Assembly (NCBI RefSeq): GCF_030272615.1 | Contig: NC_081413.1 | Span: forward strand, 163,833,080 to 163,897,079 | DNA: 64,000 nt | Direction: 5' to 3' | Source: Cryptomeria japonica | Lineage: Eukaryota > Streptophyta > Pinopsida > Cupressales > Cupressaceae | Shown here: one piece after another, positions 22,246 through 33,930 of the stretch | Layout of the letters: the number at the start of each line of letters is the position of its first letter | Position numbering within the stretch: the first letter of the stretch is position 1 | The notes under the pieces: model-generated | What the model was told of the DNA's origin: nothing | What the model saw: the letters and a program-made list of their open reading frames with translations, nothing else | Databases searched by the model: none | Program-made: the position numbers and the translations under genes

Positions 22246-23246
22246 TGTAATACCCTAAAAATGGTCATCTAAACCATGAGCCCCTAATCTCGACAATGTA
22301 AACAAGGTCCTAACCAAAGGCAATTAAATAAATCTTGAGCACACAATTAATTCTTTAATCATCAAATGTCACATGGCAAATTAATCAACCAATATTTATT
22401 AAATATTTATTTAATTAATTGATCATTCCAAGTAAATCATTTTAAAATAATTACCTTATTTATTTAAATTGAATATCCTTGCATATTTAATTAAATAAAT
22501 CAATTTGCCATCAAATCTTCAAAAGAGGAAATAAATCAAAAAATGAATTAATTCACAAAAACTAATTAAAAATTGAGAAAAGAAATCAATTGGAGATAAT
22601 CTTGAAAGAACAAATTAAAAATTGATAGATAATCTCAAAGAAAGCAATTAAAACAATTAAATATTCAAATTGAATGAAATAGAGAATAAATCAGTTTTTT
22701 ATGATTTTATCTTAATTTTAGTTCAATTTCCTTTAAAAATAAGAAAAGCATCCAATCACATCAATTCACCTGGATTGTGCTTCCTCTTGGAAAATCTTGA
22801 CCGCTCATCATCATTTGATCTTAGCCGTTGGTTCCTTTCTGAATTTTCTATAAATTTAGGCTTATCTCTCATTCAAAGGAGGCTGGAGAATACATTGTTA
22901 TTATACTATTTTTTCTCTAGGATTCATTGATATATTGCATATTAATAATTTCACATTGATTAAATCATTTAGCTTAATATTGCAAAAATCTTGTTAGATT
23001 AATATTGCATCCATCTAGCATTCATCATGTTCATATAGATAAAATCCTTTGTCTTGATGTTGTCTAGTCGCTTGTATTGCTTATAATCTGAGAGCAATCA
23101 TATACTCACATCTTTTAGAAGGCAATGGGTTGATTTGTTATGGTTTACTATTCATTGATTATACTTGATTAACCATGCATGTAATGACTTGATTGAAGTG
23201 TTGTGTCTTGCAGATACAGGTTCTTATTCTACTTTTCACACACACA
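22246..23246 (+). repeat. LTR3, 3' LTR of the composite
   Basis: Starts TGTAATACCC and ends in a CA run; about 1.0 kb. It is much closer to LTR1 than to LTR2, for example in the shared segment around 22925-23040 that matches 1855-1970 almost base for base. The target duplication CAACC follows at 23247-23251. Confidence 0.88.
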
Positions 23247-23251
23247 CAACC

Positions 23252-24180
23252 TAAAGCTACATTTTCTACAAAATGTGGATCTTTCATGTATACATTAATG
23301 TCATTTGGTCTAAAAAATTCCCTTTCTATTTTCATCTTGGATCATGTTCAACACTTTTAAAGCCTTCATTCAAAACTTTTCAGAGGTCTATTTTGATTAT
23401 TTAATAGTGTTTGGGCTTGTTAAAAATCATATTCAAGTACTCTGGACAATGTTGAGAAGTGTAGAAGTATGCATATTTCTCTAAACCTAAAGAAGTGCAT
23501 TTTTGTGGTCCCCTTTGGCATACTATTGGGACATATCATTTAGAAAGAAATTTTAATGGTAGAACTAATGAAGATTGCCTTAATCATGAATCTACCATCT
23601 TCGAAGATAGCTCCAAAAGTAGAGACATTTACTAGATACATTGGGTATAATAGGAAGTTGATTAAAAGTATGTTATTGTAGCTGCAACCCTAGATGAGTT
23701 TCTTAAAAGTGGAAAACCAACAAAGTCATCACATAGGTAGAGAAATTTCAACAATCATTTGATAGCCTAAAGAAGAAAATAATAGAATCAACCATTCTCA
23801 TCTTCTTGGATTGGTTAATGCTCTTTCATATTCATGTAGATGCATCTGGAATAGCCATAGGCACAATACTGGCCCAACCTAGAGGCAATAAGGACCATCC
23901 TATAGCATATGCCAACCAAAAATTATCACAAGAAAATATAAATTACATTACTACTAAACGTCATGTCTTAGCTATGGTTATGCTTTACGCAAATTCTGAC
24001 ACTACAAGTTATCCACTCCCTTCACATTTTACACTGATCATGAGCCCTTGAAGATACTCCTAAACAAACTAATAATACAAGGACATTTATGTAGATGAAT
24101 CTTACTATTCCAAGAGTTTAATACTATAATGGTCAAACCCAGGAGAAACAATCAAGGTTAGACTACTTATCTAGGATTGA
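23252..24180 (+). pseudogene. pol: RT 3' part and RNase H of O1 (resumes after the insertion)
   Basis: The O1 RT frame broken at 1164 continues here: KATFSTKCGSFMYTLMSFGL, the block after YHQI in Ty3 RTs. The catalytic box reads VYFDYLIVFG, so the second Asp of the usual FDD is Tyr. RNase H follows with FHIHVDASGIAIGTILAQ (first catalytic Asp near 23833) and HPIAYANQKLSQENINY; after a frameshift come FTFYTDHEPLKILLNK and LLFQEFNTIMVKPRR. Many stops and indels show long decay. Confidence 0.85.
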
Positions 24181-24539
24181 TGCAGGAGAGGAGCCTAAAG
24201 AAGGTGATGTAGAAGACCTATTTAGCACATACCTTTTCCAAATCATATTACTACTAAAGGAACTGCATGGAATTTCTACACTACTCTCTACAACAACATA
24301 CCATCCAAATATGAATGTACATGACAAACAACTGTTGTTGAGAAAATGATTACTATTTACTTTAAAAAGTGATCTTTGTATAAGAAAGAAAGGGATATGT
24401 AATCCAAAGAGTTGTTTATGAGCATGAAAAGGAATAGATGCCAAGAGAATCCCATTAGGGAATAGAAGAAGCACATAATTGTAGAGATTCCATAGCTCAA
24501 AGATATTGTTATCTAGATTATGTTGGCCTAACATATACA
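24181..24539 (+). pseudogene. RNase H to integrase linker of O1
   Basis: Heavily decayed connection sequence between the two recognisable O1 domains. No motif is readable. Confidence 0.45.
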
Positions 24540-25171
24540 AAGATAGTAAATATTATACAAGGAAATGTGATATTTGTCAAAGAAACCGATGACCTACTAC
24601 CAAATATGAGATGTCATTGCAATTGGTCTTGGCACAAAATCCCTTTGAAAAGTGGGTAATTGATTTCATTGGACCTATTGACCCTCTATTTAAACTATCA
24701 AAAGCTAAATTTATTATTGTTGGTGTCGACTAGCTAGCCAACCAAAGATTGTACTGCATATACTTTTGCAAAATTCATGTAGAATAATATCGTTATTAGA
24801 TTTGGGTGCCCCTTAAGTATCACAAGTGACCAAGGAAAACATTTTGTCAATAATGCTATAAACGATTTCCTATAAAAATTCATGATTACACGTAATGAAG
24901 TACTCCTTACCATCCACAAGCAAATGGGGCAAGCAAAGCTTTGAATAAAATCATTGCAACAACCCTCACTAAGATGTGCAATGCAAATAAAATTGATTGA
25001 GATATTAAGATACTAGTAGTACTCTAGGTTTACCAAACTACATACAAATGAGATACACCACGTACACCCTTTGACTTAGTCTATAACACATAAAATAGCT
25101 TATCTATTAACTTTATAATCAACATTCACTAAATGACCCTCACTTTGAGATTAATTGGTGAAGAATATTAA
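24540..25171 (+). pseudogene. pol: Integrase, zinc-binding and core parts (O1)
   Basis: The reading gives CDICQRNRRPTTKYEM (CxxC end of the zinc-binding block), then WVIDFIGPIDPLFKLSKAKF (first catalytic Asp), TSDQGKHFVNNAIN (second Asp) and YHPQANGASKALNKIIATTL. In that last block the expected catalytic Glu is Lys. Several frameshifts and stops are present. It ends at 25171, where element G is inserted, and its C-terminal continuation begins at 31504. Confidence 0.82.
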
Positions 25172-26248
25172 TGTAAAGTGGAAAATTGACCTCTAGTGAC
25201 TCCCCACCTAGGAGAGAGAAAGGAAGTCACTAGGATGATTTTCACTTGGAGGAACATTACTTTCAAAAGAGGGTCTTGAATTCACTAGATCCAAATCCAA
25301 GGGAGACAAGGATGTGAATTCCAAGAGGATTGTAAGGGTTGAAGTGTGATTTACCCTCTTTTGTAAATGAGAAAGTTGACTTGTTGACTATGTGGATAGA
25401 GAGATCAAATGAGTGAGATGAAGAGCTACCAGTTTGGGATCCCGTTGTAACTTTGGATCTAAACTAATTAGACTGATATAGATCTACCCTGTAAATTTTG
25501 AGAAAAGTCATTGAGACTGTGGCGGGAATGTACATGGTCCTCCAAAAAATCCATGAAACGAAAAGGGATAGGGGTTTGCCTCAATCAAACCCTAGTTAAG
25601 AAATCAACCTTGAAAGAAAGTAATTGCAAATGCTTGAATGTAAACAATGGAAATGTATACCTTGTAGATCTGCAATTTGTTGATGATGATTGCTTTGCTT
25701 CTTGAATGTAATCACAAGTGTTGCATGAAATGGCATGTAACATGACAAAACCCTAACACATACACATGCTTTCAAATGAATGTTGAAATATTGTTCCAAT
25801 GGATGAATGAAGAAGACTTGAATGCTTGAATCCTTGATAATATATATCTTCACCTATGCTTGCTTATGATCAACTTTGCTTGAATTTTGCCTGCTATCCC
25901 TACTTATGCAAATGAGAAAACCAACCCCCTTTTATACATGCCTCTTGAAGATCAATTCATCTCATAAAAGGTCGACATCGGGGAGATTTAGGATCCCAAA
26001 GTGCAGATGGGGCCGAGGAGACCTATCTTGGGGTCACCCTAAGAGGGTGGGATAGGGGCACCATACCCCTGTCCTACCCTATCTTGGGGCTCGGATAGGG
26101 TCCCAAGGATATCTTAAGGCTGAAACAGGAAGGGGGAAAGGGGTGAAAATGCAGAGAGGGGTCTTGGCTAGGAAGGAGGACGTCATCACCAAGGTGAGGA
26201 CCTCAAATATGGTTAATATTGCAGGAGGTGCAATTTTATGACACTGCA
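25172..26248 (-). repeat. 3' LTR of element G
   Basis: Direct-repeat partner of 30320-31503. It lacks about 95 bases present in the other copy near 30717-30808. The part around 26010-26110 is rich in GGGATAGGGG and TCTTGGGGC words. Confidence 0.82.
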
Positions 26249-26265
26249 TTTAGCCCCCACTTTAG
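26249..26265 (-). other. Polypurine tract of element G
   Basis: On the minus strand this reads AAGTGGGGGCTAAA and ends immediately before the TGCAGTG of the 3' LTR. Confidence 0.65.
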
Positions 26266-28468
26266 CGGGATTATGTCTTATGCCACTACTATCGATAAAG
26301 TAGAAGAAAGAGATAGATAAAGATCAGAGATGCGGAGCAAGATCTCAAGGAGTATAATATGTCACTAATCTTAAGGAACCAAGCCCCCAATCTTAGGATC
26401 TTAACTAACTCAAACATATGCAAGAGCACACAAAGCAAAAGAAACAAGACACACAAAACAAGAACAAAGTGAAAAAGACACACGACAAGACAAGACACAA
26501 GATGACAAACCAACTATCTGAAGAGACCTCGATACTCAGATATCTCAACAACTAATCAGGACACAAAGACCAATACCACCACATAAACACAAGAAATCAC
26601 ATAAAAGAGAAAATTTGACATCATCCATGAACCATCAATAAAAATAATGGGTCCATGAGAGGAAGAAGAGACAGAACATGAATACACACTTTGGTGATCC
26701 ATGAGAAGAAAGGTGAAAAAGAGAGAAACCATGGATGTCTTGCCCCTAAAACTAGGTGATCCATGGAGAGAAGGACATGGAAATCTATCCCCCAAAGCCT
26801 ATCTAGGTGATCTATGTAAGAGAGGAGAGTATGAACACTGTTAGTTCCACCCAACCTCAAGCGTATGTGTGTGCAAGTAAGGTTGGAAGTTCCTCATAGG
26901 AGTCTAAGCTCGAGTATGCTACAAGCTGTCTAAAATGTATAGTACAAGTGTCAAGAAAAGTGTGATATCTCACTCTAAGAGTTTGTGCTCTGGTTCAAAT
27001 AATAATCACCCTGCAAAAAGTGGCATCATCTTTCTCTAAGAGTCTATGCTCTAGCTTTGAGAATGACCCACTGTACGAGAGAAAAGTGATGACATCTATC
27101 TCTAAGAGGCTTCCCTCTAGTTCCAAAAATGTTCCACTGTACAAGAAAAGTGACAAAATCTCTGTCTAAGAGGCTTCCCTCTGGTTCCAAGAATTTCCCA
27201 CTATACAAGAAAAGTGATGGCATCTTTCTCTAAGAGGCCACCCTCTAGTTCTAAGAATGTCCCACCTTACAATGTGTGAGAGAAGTATAGTATAAAGGAG
27301 CAATGTGGGTGCCCCCCCCTTAAGATGTTGACATAGAGTAATGTTGATATCTTAAGGAAATAAGAACAAGGATACCTACCTTCATCACAAAGAAGATATC
27401 CATTATGAAACAATGTCAGAAATCCAAGTAAGAGAGGGAATACTCTTCAAGCAAGGATAAGATAGTTGAAAAGAGATATCTTCATGTAAGTGTAAAGGTG
27501 ATCCTTGGAGGAAAAGAGCTCTTTGTGCAAAAGACATCTACCCCCAAGAGGAGTTTTCTTAGACAAATATAACATCTTCCAGAACAAAGAAAAGGAGAGA
27601 ACAAGAATGCAATCCTTCCTCCTATTCCTAGGTGAAAAGGATTCTCAGTGAAGGATTACTCACTTTTAGTGCCAAGAGGGATGGGTGAATTTATCATAGA
27701 TATACATTACCATGTGTGAAGGAGGTTTTAATCAAGGACATACACCGCTTATATAAGAGAGAATCCTTGAGAAAACAACCAACAATTTTGCACAGGGAAT
27801 GACATCAAGTAATAAAGCTCACACCATCCACACAATAAGGAAAAGTGGATTCTAAGAGAAAGAGAGAGGGAGAGAGATCATTGCCACCCAATTGTAGGAC
27901 AATGAGAAGAATTACATAGCTTCTAGAGAGATACCTCTCATAGAAGACGTACCATTTCAAAGAAGGAATACATCCTAACCAAGGAACAAACATGTGCTCG
28001 CATGAAGGACAACTCCATTCAAGAAATGAAATCAAGTTATGAATAACACAATAGAAGAGGTAATTTTCAAAGAGAGAGAAAGAAGAAGAATAAGGTTCAG
28101 AAAAGTCCTCTAAATAGAGATTATTCATAATAGATGTACCATTTCAAGCAAGGAGAATATCCCACTCATGGAACAAACATGTGCTCGTATGAAGGAAAAC
28201 TCCATGCAAGAAAGGAAATCAAGTTTATGAATAATGTACCCCATGAAGAAAATAGTGAAACCTTAGAAAGAGGAAAATAAATATTCTTGCCCCAAGCATA
28301 GAGGAAATAATAAATAGACTATTATTTTTCTCACTAAGTATGATTGCACCTGAAATTGTACCACCACGAATGACAAAGAGCCCCCAATAAGTAGGCTAAC
28401 TATGTCACATAGTGAGGAGCAACATAATAGAAACTTGAATGTTATTTTAAATGATCATGATGAATATG
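26266..28468 (-). other. Non-coding 3' part of element G
   Basis: No gene supported. It contains a five-unit tandem array at 26941-27262. A roughly 110-bp direct duplication also occurs: 27943-28048 and 28128-28238 share GTACCATTTCAA, GGAACAAACATGTGCTCG and AAATCAAGTT segments. Confidence 0.6.
26941..27262. repeat. Tandem array of about 65-bp units in element G
   Basis: Five diverged units, each with an AAGAAAAGTG-like start, a TCTCTAAGAG core and a CTCTRGTTC-like end. The last three are most alike (CCACTRTACAAGAAAAGTGA). Confidence 0.75.
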
Positions 28469-29650
28469 TCATTCATTGTCATATGTTATTTCTATGATTC
28501 CTAAATCAATGAAATGTTGTATTTTTGTTTTCAAAGCTTGACACTCATTAGTAGAATGGCCATAGATTTGATGATATTTACAAAAAGAAGAATTTTGAGA
28601 ATATTGTTTATGTTTTCTTCTTCATTTAGGACAAAGAGGATATATTAAGTTGGAATTTAGAAGATTAGTCAACACATTTTATTGCTGCAACTCAAAATTA
28701 GAATGAGAAGGTGTGGATTTACAAGACAATGGAGAAGAAGATGTGGACAAAGGAAAGTGTGATTTCTTATGACTTTGTCACTCACATTCAAGAATTTGTC
28801 TATTACATCCATGTGTATGTTAAAAAGAAGGTTCACTCTTAGGGCGAATTGATTTAAAGTTTAAAGAGGACCAATAAATTTCAAGATATGTGTTAAGAGA
28901 AAAATTTGGAATGTGAAATCCAGGCATTTTAGACTTGCTAGAAAAGGTAGGAGTGAAATCTAAGGACCCCCAATCATCCTCTAAGAGTTCTTCTTTAGGA
29001 ACTTATTTGGTAGGAGATGATATAATTGAGTGAATTGAAGAGAGGATTGTAATAACTAAGAAAGCATATGATACTTCAATTACCTCATTAGTATATGTGT
29101 AAGGCACAACATGATAATCAAAAAGAAGTTTTGGTTTCGTAGGAACATGAATGAAATTGATTTGATTTTTGTTAGGCTCTTGATTTTGGGGAGAGAGATC
29201 ATTATGATGAGAAATAATATCATCATTTTGTTCTAAGGTATCTTTATGTTCAAGACACTCATTAGAAAAAGGATTATCATATTTAATTAATGATTCATCT
29301 TTAGAGGGAAGTTCATGAAAAGAAGGTATGGTATCACTAGGATAAGTAGCCATAATACCATCCTCTTGCACCAAATAATACTTATGAGGGAGATAATTTT
29401 TAGTAGAATAAGGAACACAATTCTCCAAAGATTCATCTTTAGGAGGGTGATCTTTGAAAGAAGTGTCCATATTCCCTTTTTGCATCAATGTGCTCTCATT
29501 AATGAGATCAATTTTGGGAGAAGGTAAATCATAGCTATGAATGAAAGGGAGAACTAAAATATCATCATATGCATGAAAGGGAACATCATGAATATCTTTA
29601 ATGTAACTAGAAATTGAATTAGCAAAATAAGATAAGAACTCCATATTCAT
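28469..29650 (-). pseudogene. gag: gag-like relic of element G
   Basis: One minus-strand frame of 394 codons runs from the ATG at 29650 to the stop at 28469, with about six internal stops. The N-terminal 215 residues are open and contain a roughly 52-residue duplicated module (PPKDESLENC and SKDESLIKYD). Further on come DDWGSLDFTPTF, KMPGFHIPNFS and near the end FCKYHQIYGHSTNEC with LKTKIQHFIDLGII. This is the C-x2-H-x4-H-x4-C variant zinc knuckle and following helix seen at the Gag C-terminus of Tat-like elements (compare 61640-61715). It would have bound RNA. No protease or pol follows. Confidence 0.7.
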
Positions 29651-30299
29651 TGATGATCAAACAAGAATAATGTTCACCCCATACATGCATAGAAAATTTA
29701 ATAAAGGAGGGAAAATGGAATTTGAATTGCAAATTTGAAATTTAAATTTTGAAATTTGAATTTGAATTTGTGGTCGACCTTAGAGGGTGTTAAAATTGAT
29801 AAAGTTCTCCAATTTTCTAGATTTGAGCAAAAAAATACAGTCAATTCCATCTCCCGAAATTTTGGGAAAAACGATGAGGACCGTGGCGAAAGTGCACACG
29901 GTTCTACCAACTTTTTTCAAATTTTTTAGGGATGTTAGGTATTATGATATTATTGCAGAATCCAAAAAAATAGCTGATTTAGAGATGTCCAGATCGATCA
30001 AATTCACAGTCAAAGGTAGAAAATAGAAAGATATTAAACATTAGGGTTTTATGATTTAACCACTGAATTTTTCAGAATAAAGAGATAGATTCAAATTGCA
30101 ATTTTGAAATAGAAATCAGATCTGAAACAAGAAATTAAAATGTTGCACTTCACAAGCTTAATTTCCTCAAAATGAAAAATTAGGTTTTTTATGTAATTAA
30201 CCTCCAAAATTTGCAAATAGATCAAACTTCAAAATGAAAATTTGAAATCCAAATTGTAATTAATTAGATCTAATAAGAATAAATCAAAATTAAGATGTA
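29651..30299 (-). other. Leader of element G
   Basis: Non-coding stretch between primer site and gag relic; AT-rich, with short runs of AAATTTGAA-type repeats around 29710-29770. Nothing else seen. Confidence 0.55.
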
Positions 30300-30316
30300 G
30301 GATGTTGGGTTCACCA
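30300..30316 (-). other. Primer binding site of element G
   Basis: On the minus strand it reads TGGTGAACCCAACATCC, three bases after the 5' LTR end. The TGG start matches a tRNA CCA end; the tRNA is not identified. Confidence 0.55.
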
Positions 30317-30319
30317 AAA

Positions 30320-31503
30320 TGTAAAGTGGAAAATTGAACCCTAGTGACTCCCCACCTAGGAGAGAGAAAGGAAGTCACTAGGATGATTTTCACTTGGAGG
30401 AAATTTACATTCAAAAGAGGGGTTTGAATCCACTAGATCCAAATCCAAGGGAGACAAGGATGTGAATTCCAAGTGGATTGCAAGGGTTGAAGTGTGATTT
30501 ACCCTCTTTTGTAAATGAGAAAGTTGACTTGTTGACTGTGGAAAAGAGAGAGAGAAAATGAGTGAAATGAGGAGCTACTAGTTTGGGATCATGTTGTAAC
30601 TTTGTATCTAATATAATTAGACTGATACAAATCTACCTTGCAAATTTGGAGAAAAGTCATCGGGACTGTGGCAGGAATGTATATGGTCCTCCACAAAATC
30701 CGTGAAATGAAAAGGGTTCTTCCATCTCTGCAAATGAAGCCCAAACCTACAATTGCAGCTACATACCTACAACCTACACACAAAAAAGAGAGGAAAAGGT
30801 GTTGTGGATAGGGGTTTGCCTTAGTCAAACCCTGATTGAGGAATAACCTTGAAATAAAGTAATTGCAAATGCTTGAATGTAAACAATGAAATACCTTGTA
30901 GATTTGCAATTTGTTAATGATGATTTCTTTGTTTCTTGAATGTAATCACAAGTGTTGCATTAAATGGCATATAATATGACAAAACCCTAACACATACACA
31001 TTCTTTCAAATGAATGTTTAAATATTGCTCCAATGGATGAATGAAGAAGACTTGAATGCTTAAATTCTTTATAATGTATAACGTTGCCTATGCTTGAATA
31101 CGATCCACTTCACTTGAATTTTGCCTCCCATCCCTACTTATGTGAATGAGAAAACCAACTCCCTTTTATCCATGCCTCTTGAAGATTAATTCATCTCATA
31201 AAAGGTCAACATCAGGGAGATTTAGGATCCCAAAGTGCAAATGGGGCCAGGGGGATCTATCTTGGGGCCAGGGGGATCTATTGTGGGGCCACCCTAAGAG
31301 GGTGGGATAGGGGCGCGAAGCCCCTATCCTACCCTATCTTGGGGCCTAGATAGGGTCCTGAGGCTATCTCAGGGCTCAAACAGGAAGGGGGGAAGGGGTG
31401 AAAATGCATAAAGGGGTCTTGGCTAGGAAGGAGGACATCATCACCAAGGTGAGGACCTCAAATGTGGTTAAAATTGTAGGAGGTGCAATTTTATGACACT
31501 AGA
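30320..31503 (-). repeat. 5' LTR of element G
   Basis: 1184 bp; partner of 25172-26248. The outer end reads TCTAGTG on the minus strand instead of the TGCAGTG of the partner, so the terminal dinucleotide has decayed. A short tandem duplication (CTTGGGGCCAGGGGGATCTA) lies near 31241-31280. Confidence 0.82.
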
Positions 31504-31867
31504 ATTATAAACATGGGTTAGAAGCATTAGAAAAGTGGGATGAAGAAAGACAATTAGATGAATCACATTTGTGGGTGAAATGAAGAAAAAAGAAAGCCTT
31601 CCATGAGAGAAAATTAAGGACAAAGTAATTTGAGCTTGGAGATACTATACTATTATATGACAACAAGTTTAAGAAGAAGGGAAAACTTAAATTCTGATGG
31701 TTATGACCCTATAAAATAAATGTTATCCTAAATTCCAACGATAGTCAATTAGAGCTCCTTGATGGATCCATCCTACAATGTTATGTTAATTGAGTAAGGT
31801 TAAAACATTACCATGATGATTCTAGACAAGGTTGACTTGAAGACAAGTAAAAGTTTTGAAGAGGGGA
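31504..31867 (+). pseudogene. pol: Integrase C-terminal domain of O1
   Basis: Continues the O1 integrase after element G. It reads LEALEKWDEERQL, FELGDTILLYD and KKKGKLKF, then after decay QLELLDGSILQCYVN and LKHYHDD, the standard order of the gypsy integrase tail ending in RLKHYH. The purine run GAAGAGGGGA at 31858-31867 serves as the polypurine tract just before the 3' LTR. Confidence 0.8.
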
Positions 31868-32267
31868 TGACATTGGCTAGAAAACAAACTACATATATAG
31901 ATTTAGAGAAATTGCTATATCTTGCCAAAAATAAGACTTTACAATGAAAGTTTTGTAAGATTGAATATAGTCTATGAATGTTATCTAAGGGCCATGTCCC
32001 CTATTGTAACTATAAGTAGCTATTGATATCTACTCACGAGTAGTATGAGATAGTAAGGTGAATATAAGGAGTTAATAAGATATAAGAGATATAAGGATAT
32101 ATAAGGAATGTGCTGGATACCTGTTGATATAATGAATAAAAATATTTTTCAATTTTGATCTATTGTGTGTATATGTTATTCTTATTTTTATTTACAACTA
32201 ATCATAGGTCTAGATATCTTTCCTTGTTTCCTTTATAGGACTTAGTCTAGGGTAGAAGACTACAACA
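31868..32267 (+). repeat. Putative 3' LTR of O1
   Basis: Starts TGACATTGGC right after a purine tract and ends CTACAACA, about 400 bp. It includes TATA-rich sequence near 32080-32100 and AATAAA at 32143. The matching 5' LTR would lie left of the window, so the ends are inferred from structure only. Confidence 0.5.
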
Positions 32268-32291
32268 TCATAAATCCTTAGGGTACAAAAC

Positions 32292-33930
32292 TGTTAAACA
32301 CACCCGAAGATTGAGAGGGGGGGTGAATCAATATTTAGTTAAACTTAATCAATTCCATTTTTAAGTTAGACATCAAATCAGATTTGCTGAATGAAATAAC
32401 AAAGATCAAACCATGCACCACAACATTCCACACAAGGACACCAAGGTTTTTACGTGGAAAGCCCAATTTTGGAAATCCATAGTGAGAGTTAAATTGCACT
32501 ATATGAAAAAGTTTTATGATAGTTTTATAAGGCTTATTGCCTAAGGAATCTCACTACTCCCTAATTAACTTGTTGAGAAAGATAAAAAGACCTTCTTAGA
32601 GTGGGATACATGAAGATTACAATGAATGAAAAACATGAACTTAAACTATTATAAAAGATGCATATGACATATGCATATTTTGAAATCCCCTTTTTACATA
32701 ATTAATCCATCATTCTAAATTGACACACTTCACAAAATGACTTGTTCTTCTATATATATCCTCTACACCAACTCAAAACACCAATTAGGTTAGGTCCAAG
32801 ATGACCCTTAGATGAAATGTGTGACACAACATAGGTCAAATTCAAACATATGCATCATGAACTAAAATGAATTGTTGATCAACCCAAGGCATAACTAGCC
32901 CCAAACAAATTACAATGTATCCTCCAAAGTAAGTATAATAGATCAAGATCAAACCACAAATGAAGGAAACCAAATTGTCAACCAAACAACAACAATTTCA
33001 TTAAAACTATCAGTTATACACATTTGTGCTACCAGTGAGAGACCAAAACCATCATGTAGATCAAGATGTGAACATTGTAACCTATGCCTAGTATCCCTAC
33101 TACCACCTCTTGAAGTATTTGATCATAAAATGTTGATGCAAGTAGAGAAACCCATTAAATTGATGAAAACATAGCATCTCAAACTGATTGTAACATCTTA
33201 ACACTTGATATATTGCATTCCAAATTACCAATTCATTAAAAAATTGCATGGCTAAACCCTTATACCTCTATGCTAATATCTACAAATCTGCACAACCATA
33301 TCTATGAATCTAGAGGAATGTAGAGCGTTTTGGTGAATATCAAAGACACATAGCTCTATTATGGTGCAATTTGGAGAATAGTCACTTCTAACACTTACTG
33401 TAGAAAGGTTAATGACATGAAAGCCTAGAAATGACTTCCTTGGTATATGATAAACTTAAATCTAGAACCAAAAGGCCAAACATAGGAAGGTGAAGGAATG
33501 CTAACCAAAGTACAAATACATTGACTTAGAAAAGTATGCAATTTATGCCTCAAACAACTTTGCTCAACAATACAATTATGAACATAATACCAAATGTAAT
33601 CCATCTAACTCCTTGCACCTATAGAAATAAACCAACGTTATTGCATCCCTCATTCAAACTATAATCAATGTGTTACTAACTTGACTATGTACATACCATG
33701 CTTTCAAACTATCTTATTGTCATCTTTTGTCATGAACACATATGTTGGTCTTTTGAACTATCTTGCTTGTTCTCAATCATGTTGATGCCATGTCTCTATC
33801 TTTATCAAACCATCTCTGTCAAATAGGTTCAAACCATTTCTTATCCTCTTCAACTATATCAATCATCTCTATAGAATTGATAGGTTGTCATTAATGGTAC
33901 ATTGGCATCAATGATAACATATTTCCAACA
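32292..33930 (-). repeat. Solo LTR, copia-type, minus strand
   Basis: On the minus strand it begins TGTTGGAAATATG followed by a TCATTGATGCC word and ends with a CACCCCCCCTCTCAATCTTC run and TTAACA. The CCACGTAAAAACCTTGG word near 32445 is typical of the U5 side of plant copia LTRs and parallels the CCACGTACAAATATTGG of element C. Flanks AAAAC (32287-32291) and AGAAC (33931-33935) match in four of five bases. About 1.64 kb without coding potential. Confidence 0.65.

Larger units (their letters stand above)
1165..23246 (+). mobile_element. Three-LTR composite Ty3/gypsy (Tat-like) insertion inside O1
   Basis: The unit begins and ends with LTRs and is flanked by the 5-bp direct repeat CAACC (1160-1164 and 23247-23251), so its outer ends behave as one integration. 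Inside are LTR1, a full gag-to-integrase region, a 3' region and LTR2, then a non-homologous stretch with an antisense open frame, a second truncated integrase tail, a second 3' region and LTR3. By eye LTR1 and LTR3 are about 95% identical over their first 550 bp, while LTR2 is clearly more divergent and carries extra sequence. The likeliest history is one element nested in a relative, followed by LTR-LTR recombination, or unequal exchange between relatives. The Tat-like assignment rests on the second RNase H domain and the Gag Cys-His pattern. Confidence 0.85.
25172..31503 (-). mobile_element. Element G, non-autonomous gypsy-type element on the minus strand
   Basis: Two direct repeats (25172-26248 and 30320-31503) flank about 4.1 kb. 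Orientation is minus: reading that way, the 5' LTR (30320-31503) ends in CA and is followed three bases later by TGGTGAACCCAACATCC, a primer-site-like word, while a purine tract precedes the 3' LTR (25172-26248), which starts TGCAGTG. Flanks ATTAA (25167-25171) and ATTAT (31504-31508) match in four of five bases and may be the target duplication. The only coding trace is a gag relic, so it lacks its own polymerase and integrase. It is inserted in O1 integrase. Confidence 0.8.

Noticed and set aside
26941-27262. Regular repeats considered as a CRISPR array
   Set aside because: Units are directly adjacent without unique spacers, and the context is a plant retrotransposon.
29003-29650. The 215-codon minus-strand frame as an intact host gene
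   Set aside because: The same frame continues past its stop into a Gag-type zinc knuckle and it lies between LTRs, so it is treated as part of the G gag relic.
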